A stretch of 5,795 bases of DNA from Deltaproteobacteria bacterium (GTDB lineage: Bacteria; Myxococcota_A; UBA9160; SZUA-336). Both the position numbers and the translations under genes were made by a program. The notes below the pieces were generated by a model, which was not told the DNA's origin, did not search any database, and saw nothing but the letters and a program-made list of their open reading frames with translations. The number at the start of each line of letters is the position of its first letter. Positions within the stretch are counted from its first letter, which is position 1. The DNA is taken from positions 1-5,795 of the forward strand of contig DAOUZG010000131.1 in assembly GCA_030665705.1 (NCBI GenBank). The letters run 5' to 3'. Positions 1 to 4,505 of the stretch are shown one piece after another.

Positions 1-105
1 GTGACGGACCTCGTCGCTCGGTTCGGGGCGCAAAGTGGGCAAGAAAATGGGCAAAGCGGTTCGAGCCGACCCCGCCCGCCCGACGTCGCCGGCTCGCTAA
101 CGTAA
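1..105 (+). CDS. possible C-terminal fragment of an unidentified ORF, cut by the window edge
   Basis: Frame 1 is open from the window edge to a TAA at 103-105, giving 34 codons with mostly G or C in the third position. The product would be rich in Gly, Ser, Gln, Pro and Arg, and I recognise no domain in it. It lies immediately beyond the 3' end of the tRNA gene, a place where integrases of mobile elements often sit, but nothing in this short tail identifies one. It may equally be non-coding intergenic DNA. Confidence 0.2.
   Translation: MTDLVARFGAQSGQENGQSGSSRPRPPDVAGSLT
62..96. repeat. inverted repeat downstream of tRNA-Leu
   Basis: A perfect 7-base inverted repeat (CGAGCCG at 62-68, CGGCTCG at 90-96) flanks a 21-base GC-rich spacer. 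On the minus strand it lies about 30 bases beyond the tRNA 3' end and is followed by scattered short T runs rather than one clean T tract. It could help end transcription of the tpiA-secG-tRNA unit, but it is not a canonical intrinsic terminator. The 100-125 stretch beside the tRNA is clearly more AT-rich than its surroundings. Confidence 0.3.
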
Positions 106-124
106 TAAATCTAAAGGGGAAAAT

Positions 125-212
125 TGGTGCCCAGGACTGGATTCGAACCAGCACCCGGTAAACCCGGACCAGGCCCTCAACCTGGCGTGTCTACCAATTT
201 CACCACCTGGGC
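125..212 (-). tRNA. leuU: tRNA-Leu, anticodon GAG, CCA encoded
   Basis: The minus strand folds as a class II tRNA. The acceptor stem pairs GCCCAGG (5' end at 212) with CCTGGGC, followed by discriminator A and an encoded CCA ending at 125. The D arm is GTG/CAC around an AAATTGGTAGA loop. The anticodon stem CCAGG/CCTGG encloses TTGAGGG, placing anticodon GAG at plus-strand positions 176-178, which reads the leucine codons CUC and CUU. A long variable arm (CCGG-GTTTA-CCGG) and the T loop TTCGAAT follow, as expected for tRNA-Leu. The gene starts 42 bases after the secG stop on the same strand, with no terminator-like hairpin between them, so cotranscription and processing from the secG mRNA is likely. 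In E. coli the secG-linked tRNA is also tRNA-Leu(GAG), called leuU; the symbol is given by that analogy. Confidence 0.96.
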
Positions 213-254
213 AGGCTCGATCCCAGATGCTAGTCGAGACGCCCGCGGTTTCAA

Positions 255-674
255 CTACTGCGGGGGATCTGCGGGTGGCGCGGCCCCGCCCTCGGCGGCT
301 GGAGCCTCCTCGAAGCTGCCCGCAGCTTCGGTACCCGGCGGCTCGATCGGGAAGGTCTCCGCATAGGGTTCCGCCGGCTCCTCGACCTCCGGCTCAAAGA
401 TCGCTTCGCTCACCGCTTCCTCCTCCAGGAGATCGGTCACGGTGCGCGCCGACGAGAAGTAGGAGAGGGCCAGGCTCGTCAGCATGAAGATGATCGCAGC
501 GCCCGTCGTGAGGCGCGTCAGAAAGTTCCCGGCTCCCGCTGCTCCGAACACCGTCTGGCTGGCACCGCTTCCGAAGGCCGCCCCCACGTCCGCGCCACGG
601 CCGTGCTGGAGCAGCACCACCGCCACGAGCAGGAGGCAGGTCACGATGTGGACGATCGTGATGAATAGGCTCAC
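255..674 (-). CDS. secG: protein translocase subunit SecG with a long acidic C-terminal tail
   Basis: SecG is the small inner-membrane subunit of SecYEG that assists SecA-driven protein export. The 139-residue product has the family layout: a first membrane helix at about residues 3-22, the Gly-rich cytoplasmic loop with the HGRGADVGAAFGSGASQTVFG signature at about 24-44, and a second helix at about 55-74. Residues 78-139 form an extra tail rich in Glu, Pro and Ala, with about 17 acidic residues and no Lys, Arg or His; E. coli SecG is only about 110 residues long. The start is GTG at 672-674. It overlaps the tpiA stop in a GTGA (671-674) and has a GGAAGA ribosome binding site at 681-686, inside the end of tpiA. 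Translation is therefore probably coupled to tpiA. tRNA-Leu follows on the same strand. Confidence 0.95.
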   Translation of the reverse strand: MSLFITIVHIVTCLLLVAVVLLQHGRGADVGAAFGSGASQTVFGAAGAGNFLTRLTTGAAIIFMLTSLALSYFSSARTVTDLLEEEAVSEAIFEPEVEEPAEPYAETFPIEPPGTEAAGSFEEAPAAEGGAAPPADPPQ

Positions 675-1444
675 GCCGTCTCTTCCGTGGGAGGTCGGTC
701 GAACTGGATGATGGCGTAGAAGCTCTCGGGGTCAAGGCTTGCCCCGCCGACGAGTGCGCCATCCACGTCGGGCTGCGCCATGAGACTGTAGGCGTTAGAG
801 GGCTTCACGGAGCCGCCGTACTGGATCCGGATCCGGTCTGCCGTCGTGCCGAAGCCCTTCCGGAGACGCTCCCGGACGAACTTGTGGGCCTCCTGAGCGA
901 GCTCCGGGGTGGCGGTTCGTCCAGTTCCGATTGCCCAGATCGGCTCGTACGCAAGCACCAGTTCCGTCGCCTGCGTCTCCGCTACACCATCGAGGGCGGT
1001 TGAGAGCTGCTCCTCGAGCACCTCGAAGGTGCGACCCGCCTCCCTTTGCTCCAAAGTCTCTCCCACGCATAGGATCGGGCGGAGCCCCGCCTTCAGCACC
1101 GCCGCCACCTTCCTCGCCACGAGCTCGTTCGTCTCTCCGAAGAGCTGTCGTCGCTCGGAGTGTCCAACGATGACGTACCGACACCCGACGTCCGCGAGCA
1201 TCGAGATGGAAATCTCCCCGGTGAATGCGCCTTCGGGCTCGGCGTGGACATTCTGTCCCGCCAACTCGATCGGCGTCGACGCCACGGCTTCCTTCAGAGC
1301 CCCGAGTGCGGTGAAAGGCGGCGCCAGCACCACCTCGACCCCCTCGAGATCCTGGATCATGACGGAGAGCTGCTCGGCGAACCGCAGAGCCTCCCCGACC
1401 CGCTTATGCATCTTCCAATTCGCCGCAATGATGGGAACCCTCAT
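671..1444 (-). CDS. tpiA: triosephosphate isomerase
   Basis: TpiA interconverts dihydroxyacetone phosphate and glyceraldehyde 3-phosphate in cytoplasmic glycolysis and gluconeogenesis. The 257-residue product is full length and carries all the active-site residues: Asn9 and Lys11 in AANWKMHK, the electrophile His95 in VIVGHSERR, and the base Glu167 in AYEPIWAIGTG. The phosphate-gripping loop 6 follows Glu167, and the YGGSVKPSNA (209-218) and GALVGGASL (229-237) phosphate-binding loops are intact. ATG at 1442-1444 is chosen because the protein then begins MRVPIIAANWK as in the family, with a GAGGT ribosome binding site at 1451-1455 six bases upstream. The frame stays open to 1564, but that extension matches nothing and instead overlaps the gap/pgk remnant. 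The gene overlaps secG by 4 bases, and its ATG overlaps the TGA of the pgk remnant in an ATGA. Confidence 0.97.
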   Translation of the reverse strand: MRVPIIAANWKMHKRVGEALRFAEQLSVMIQDLEGVEVVLAPPFTALGALKEAVASTPIELAGQNVHAEPEGAFTGEISISMLADVGCRYVIVGHSERRQLFGETNELVARKVAAVLKAGLRPILCVGETLEQREAGRTFEVLEEQLSTALDGVAETQATELVLAYEPIWAIGTGRTATPELAQEAHKFVRERLRKGFGTTADRIRIQYGGSVKPSNAYSLMAQPDVDGALVGGASLDPESFYAIIQFDRPPTEETA

Positions 1445-1499
1445 CGCTCTACCTCGAGAACACGGATCCCGGGAAGCGTGCGACCTCCTCGAACTCCAG
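1441..1499 (-). pseudogene. pgk: C-terminal remnant of phosphoglycerate kinase
   Basis: Read in the frame ending at TGA 1441-1443, the minus strand encodes GRTLPGIRVLEVER and then stop. This resembles the usual Pgk C-terminus, which ends in a pattern like LEFLEGxxLPGVxxL. Leu-Glu-Phe is encoded just upstream at 1491-1499, but in the frame shifted by one base, which is also the reading frame of the gap remnant. The five bases between (1486-1490) are where the frames part. The stop overlaps the tpiA ATG as ATGA, the tight junction expected of a former pgk-tpiA operon. The match is short, so the assignment rests on position as much as on sequence. Confidence 0.55.
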
Positions 1500-1577
1500 T
1501 TCGTGGTCGTCGACGGCGATACGGAGTACGCAGCGTCTAACCCGACCGAATTCACTGATGCCAACCCGAGTCGCCAT
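1449..1577 (-). pseudogene. gap: N-terminal remnant of glyceraldehyde-3-phosphate dehydrogenase (42-codon ORF)
   Basis: An ATG at 1575-1577 with an excellent AAGGA ribosome binding site (1584-1588, six bases away) opens a 42-codon frame ending in TAG at 1449-1451. Its start, MATRVGISEFGRVRR, closely follows the GAPDH N-terminus (xxxRVGINGFGRIGR), and the next residues, CVLRIAVDDHELEF, follow the GAPDH pattern of helix and second strand (xVLRAALxxxDLEF). Similarity ends near residue 30, where a sequence resembling the end of pgk begins in another frame. Two glycines of the NAD-binding GxGxxG motif are replaced (Glu9, Arg14), so even the remaining fold start has decayed. No catalytic domain is present, so the product cannot be a dehydrogenase. 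The TAG falls at the edge of the tpiA ribosome binding site, so translation of this leader could still feed ribosomes to tpiA. Confidence 0.68.
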
Positions 1578-1600
1578 AGAACGTCCTTGTTCGCGGGCCG

Positions 1601-1629
1601 ACGATAGCCCCTGGGCGTCTGTTGCGCAA
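1601..1629 (-). promoter_or_regulatory. candidate sigma-70-like promoter of the gap-remnant/tpiA/secG/tRNA-Leu unit
   Basis: On the minus strand TTGCGC (1624-1629) and TATCGT (1601-1606) are separated by exactly 17 bases. Transcription would start near 1594, leaving a short leader before the AAGGA ribosome binding site at 1584-1588 and the ATG at 1577. The spacing and position fit well, but each hexamer matches consensus only partly (3/6 and 4/6), so this is a prediction from position. Confidence 0.4.
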
Positions 1630-1685
1630 AGTGGCCGAACGGCCCGTTTCTACGACGAGAAGTCAGCCGATTGCACGGCTCGATC

Positions 1686-1694
1686 TGCTACAGT
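1686..1694 (+). promoter_or_regulatory. candidate extended -10 element for acpS
   Basis: TGC-TACAGT has the TG-N-TANNNT form of an extended -10 element. It ends nine bases before the GTG start of acpS at 1704, with only a C-rich run between them and no Shine-Dalgarno sequence. If it is used, the mRNA would begin at or within a few bases of the start codon, making acpS leaderless or nearly so. I found no convincing -35 element at normal spacing. Confidence 0.35.
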
Positions 1695-1703
1695 CCCCCC
1701 GCC

Positions 1704-2102
1704 GTGGTCGTGGGGTGCGGGATTGACGTGGTCGAGGTTCGCCGCCTCGAGCGAGCTCTGGCTCGCAGGGGCGAGCGCCTCTGGCAGCGCCTGTTCACAG
1801 CCCGAGAGCAGGCGGACTGCGCGGCTCTGCGTCGGCCGGCCCCGCAGCTGGCCTTGCGGTTCGCGGCCAAGGAGGCCGGGATGAAGGCCATCGGGACCGG
1901 ATGGCGTCAGGGTGTGACCTGGCGCGACTTTGAGGTCTTCCCCGGCCCGCGCCGCCTGAGCCTCCGCCTCTCGGGACGGGCTGCCGAGGTTGCCGGTGAG
2001 CTCGGCACCGACCGGATCTGGCTCGCCGCTACGCTCACCCGGACTCACGCTGTCGCTCAGGTGGTGCTGGAGGGCACCCCCAGGGGCGTATCCGCGCCGT
2101 GA
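1704..2102 (+). CDS. acpS: holo-[acyl-carrier-protein] synthase
   Basis: AcpS moves 4'-phosphopantetheine from CoA to the serine of acyl carrier protein, activating it for fatty acid synthesis in the cytoplasm. The 132-residue product has the family size and its metal-binding signatures: GCGIDVVEV with Asp8, and RFAAKEAGMKAIGTG with Glu57 and Lys61. GTG at 1704 is chosen because it gives the family N-terminus MVVGCGID and puts the aspartate at position 8. A TTG at 1671 in the same frame would add 11 residues that match nothing. No ribosome binding site precedes 1704. One oddity is the C-terminal motif: normally Ser-x-Ser/Thr-His-Thr, it reads AATLTRTHAVAQVV, so the conserved His is replaced by Leu111. 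The stop overlaps the GTG of the acylase gene as GTGA (2099-2102), which indicates translational coupling. Confidence 0.92.
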   Translation: MVVGCGIDVVEVRRLERALARRGERLWQRLFTAREQADCAALRRPAPQLALRFAAKEAGMKAIGTGWRQGVTWRDFEVFPGPRRLSLRLSGRAAEVAGELGTDRIWLAATLTRTHAVAQVVLEGTPRGVSAP

Positions 2103-4468
2103 CGGTCCGGCTCCTCCAGCGGGTCCTGCTTGGCGGGGTCGTGGTTCTCGTGGCAGCACTCGTGCTCGGAGCCGTGGCCGCGCTCCGCTTCGTCCGCCTC
2201 CCTCCACCCTCGGGGACACTCGTGGTCGAAGGGCTCTCGGCACCGGTCCGCGTGGTTCGGGACATCGCCGGCGTTGCGCATGTCGAGACGGGGCGGCTGG
2301 AGGATGCCCTCGCCGGGCTCGGGCTGGCCCACGCCCAGGACCGGCTGTGGCAGATGGAGCTGCTGCGCCGGAGCGCCCGAGGGACGCTCTCGGAGCTGTT
2401 CGGTCGGAGCACCGTCGAGTTAGACCGCCTTGCCCGAACGCTGGGTCTTGCTGAGGCCGCGAGCCGAGAAGAGTCCCGTTTGGATCCTGCTGTGCGCGCC
2501 CTGCTCGAGTCCTATTCGCGGGGCGTCAACGCCTGGATTCACGAGATGCATGCGGGCCAGGTCCCGACCCCGGTGGAGTTTGGCTGGTTCGGGCTGGAGC
2601 CGGATCCGTGGGAGGTGACGGACACGCTGTCCGTTGTCCGTCTCCGGGCGTGGATGCTCGGCCGCTCGCTCGGCGCGAGCCTCCTGCTCGACCGTCTGGT
2701 CCGGGAGGTGGGGGGAGTTGCCTCCTCCCCCTTCTTTCCTGAGCGTTTCGATGGCGCCCCGGTCGGGGATCTGGTCCGCACCTGGACGGAGCTGGGACGG
2801 ATAGCGGACCGGCTTGCGGGGGTCAGCGGGTTCCGGGGGCGGGTCGGAAGCATCGGTCTGGTGGTCGGCTCGGAGCGCTCGGCGAGCGGTCTACCGCTTC
2901 TCGCCAACGACCCACACGTGGAGTTCCAGCTCCCGCCCGTCTTCTACCTCGCGCACCTCCGCACCGAGAGCTTCGAAGTCGCGGGCGCCACCTGGCCGGG
3001 GGTTCCGGTCTTCTGGACCGGAACGACGCTTCACTCGGCCTGGGGGCAGGTCGCCTTACACGCCAACGTGTCGGATCTCTTCGAGGAGACGATGCACCCG
3101 TCGGACGCGTACCGGTACGACGTGGGCGGTCGCTGGAGGCAGGCGGGCCGTCGTGAGGAGCACATCCGCGTGCGGGGCGGAGGCGACGAGCACGTTGAAA
3201 TCCTCACGACCCGACACGGGCCCCTTCTCGTGTCGGTGCTCCCCGAGGACAAAGCAGCGCGGAAGCTCGCGTTGCACTGGACCGGCCAGCATCCGCGAAG
3301 CGGCATCAGCGTGTTTCTGGCTCTTCCCCAGGCGAAGGGCTTCGAGGCGTTCCGCGAGACGCTTCGTGACCTGCCCGCCCCCCCGACCGTCTTTCTTTAC
3401 GCCGACGACACGCCCGCGATGGCGCTGCAGATCGCCGGCCACCTGCCCGTTCGGCCGATCGACACCGGTCTGCTTCCGGTCCCGGGACGCTCGAGGTGGT
3501 ACGACTGGCGCGGCACGCTCCCCTACGACGAGCTTCCGTACCGGACGCAGGCCGACGCCGCGTGGCTGGTCGCAGGCCCGCGGGCAGAGGGGATCGTGTT
3601 TCCGATCCGCGTGGCATGGCTCTGGAGCGCGACCGGCGCGACTGAGCGCCTGCGGGATCGACTGCGAGCCTCACCGAATCTCCGCCTCGAGGACGTGCTC
3701 GCGCTCCAGCGCGAGACGCACAACAGCTCCGGGCCGGAGGAGATCAGGAAGCTTCTCGACGGAGTGGTGCCGCGGTCAACCGCCGCGCGCCGGGTCTTCC
3801 GAGCACTCCGAGCTTGGGAAGGGAGCACGAGCCGAGACGCCGCCGGGGCGGCCGTCTACCACGCGTTCCGGATGCGTCTTCTGGGGCACCTCCTGCAGCG
3901 GCATCTCCCCGCGGATCAGATCGAGGCCCTCCTGAGGCTCGCCGAGCCGGTCCCCGGTCGGGCGCTCGCGGGCTACCTGGAGCAGAACTCCGACCCCCTG
4001 GACGAGGGGCTGATCCACTCGGTACTCGAGGAGACCTGGAGCTGGCTCACGAGCGAGGTGAGTCCCAACCCCGCAAAGTGGACCTGGGGCCAGACCCACC
4101 GCGTGCGTCTCTCCCACTCCTTCGAGCGCCTCGGCCGCGGCGTGACCGGACTCGTCGGCCGCGCCCTCAGCCGTGGACCCTTCCCGGCGCCCGGCGATCC
4201 GGGATCCGTGTGGGCCATGTTTACCGACGGTACCGACCCGTTTCGCGCGCGCGTCGGCCCCGCCTTCCGGTTCGCAGTGGATCTCGCCGACCCCTTCCAC
4301 GCACGCTTCGGCCTGTGCGGAGGGCAGTCGGGGATCCCCGGAGCGCCGACGTACGAGGATGGCGTAGAGGACTGGGTCGAGGGACAGCCCCGGGTCCTGT
4401 GGATGCATCCGGCAGACGTCGCGTACCATGCTCAAGGGACGTGGCAACTTCGGCCGGGGCCCCGCTGA
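2099..4468 (+). CDS. penicillin acylase family protein (Ntn hydrolase), membrane-anchored or secreted
   Basis: Members are made as one precursor and cut themselves into alpha and beta chains; the new N-terminal Ser of the beta chain is the nucleophile that hydrolyses amides such as beta-lactam side chains or acyl-homoserine lactones. The 789-residue product has a basic start and one hydrophobic helix at about residues 8-29, so it is probably exported or membrane-anchored; no lipobox Cys is seen. The alpha-chain part includes GLGLAHAQDRLWQMELLRR (73-91). Gly250-Ser251 is the predicted cleavage site: Ser251 lies exactly as far before LLANDPH (267-273) as in the family. PGVPVFWTG, the WTWGQTHRV stretch (661-669) and GGQSGIPGAPTYED (741-754) are further landmarks. 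The usual Asn of the oxyanion hole appears replaced by Pro494, and a calcium-ligand Asp by Asn323. The substrate is unknown. The GTG start overlaps the acpS stop by 4 bases, and no other start fits the export signal better. Confidence 0.9.
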   Translation: MTVRLLQRVLLGGVVVLVAALVLGAVAALRFVRLPPPSGTLVVEGLSAPVRVVRDIAGVAHVETGRLEDALAGLGLAHAQDRLWQMELLRRSARGTLSELFGRSTVELDRLARTLGLAEAASREESRLDPAVRALLESYSRGVNAWIHEMHAGQVPTPVEFGWFGLEPDPWEVTDTLSVVRLRAWMLGRSLGASLLLDRLVREVGGVASSPFFPERFDGAPVGDLVRTWTELGRIADRLAGVSGFRGRVGSIGLVVGSERSASGLPLLANDPHVEFQLPPVFYLAHLRTESFEVAGATWPGVPVFWTGTTLHSAWGQVALHANVSDLFEETMHPSDAYRYDVGGRWRQAGRREEHIRVRGGGDEHVEILTTRHGPLLVSVLPEDKAARKLALHWTGQHPRSGISVFLALPQAKGFEAFRETLRDLPAPPTVFLYADDTPAMALQIAGHLPVRPIDTGLLPVPGRSRWYDWRGTLPYDELPYRTQADAAWLVAGPRAEGIVFPIRVAWLWSATGATERLRDRLRASPNLRLEDVLALQRETHNSSGPEEIRKLLDGVVPRSTAARRVFRALRAWEGSTSRDAAGAAVYHAFRMRLLGHLLQRHLPADQIEALLRLAEPVPGRALAGYLEQNSDPLDEGLIHSVLEETWSWLTSEVSPNPAKWTWGQTHRVRLSHSFERLGRGVTGLVGRALSRGPFPAPGDPGSVWAMFTDGTDPFRARVGPAFRFAVDLADPFHARFGLCGGQSGIPGAPTYEDGVEDWVEGQPRVLWMHPADVAYHAQGTWQLRPGPR

Positions 4469-4505
4469 GGGCGGTTTGTGAGCAGTCCCTCGCCGAGGGG
4501 CGAGG

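Noticed and set aside
124..366. 80-codon plus-strand ORF across the tRNA and the end of secG
   Set aside because: It is antisense to a well-folded tRNA gene; its opening (VPRTGFEPAP) is the familiar false translation of a reversed tRNA-Leu.
1445..1564. 40-residue upstream extension of tpiA from a TTG at 1564
   Set aside because: The extension resembles nothing, while the family N-terminus and a ribosome binding site fit the ATG at 1444. The same bases read in the other two frames match gap and pgk.
909..1607. 232-codon plus-strand ORF opposite tpiA
   Set aside because: It is the antisense shadow of tpiA, Ser/Pro/Arg-rich and without a recognisable domain, as expected in GC-rich DNA.
1671..1703. 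TTG start giving acpS an 11-residue extension
   Set aside because: The extra residues match no AcpS. GTG 1704 gives MVVGCGID with the metal-binding Asp at position 8 as in the family.
2814..3935. 373-codon plus-strand ORF inside the acylase gene
   Set aside because: It is an alternative frame of the acylase with a Ser/Arg/Pro-rich product and no homology. The acylase frame carries all the family motifs.
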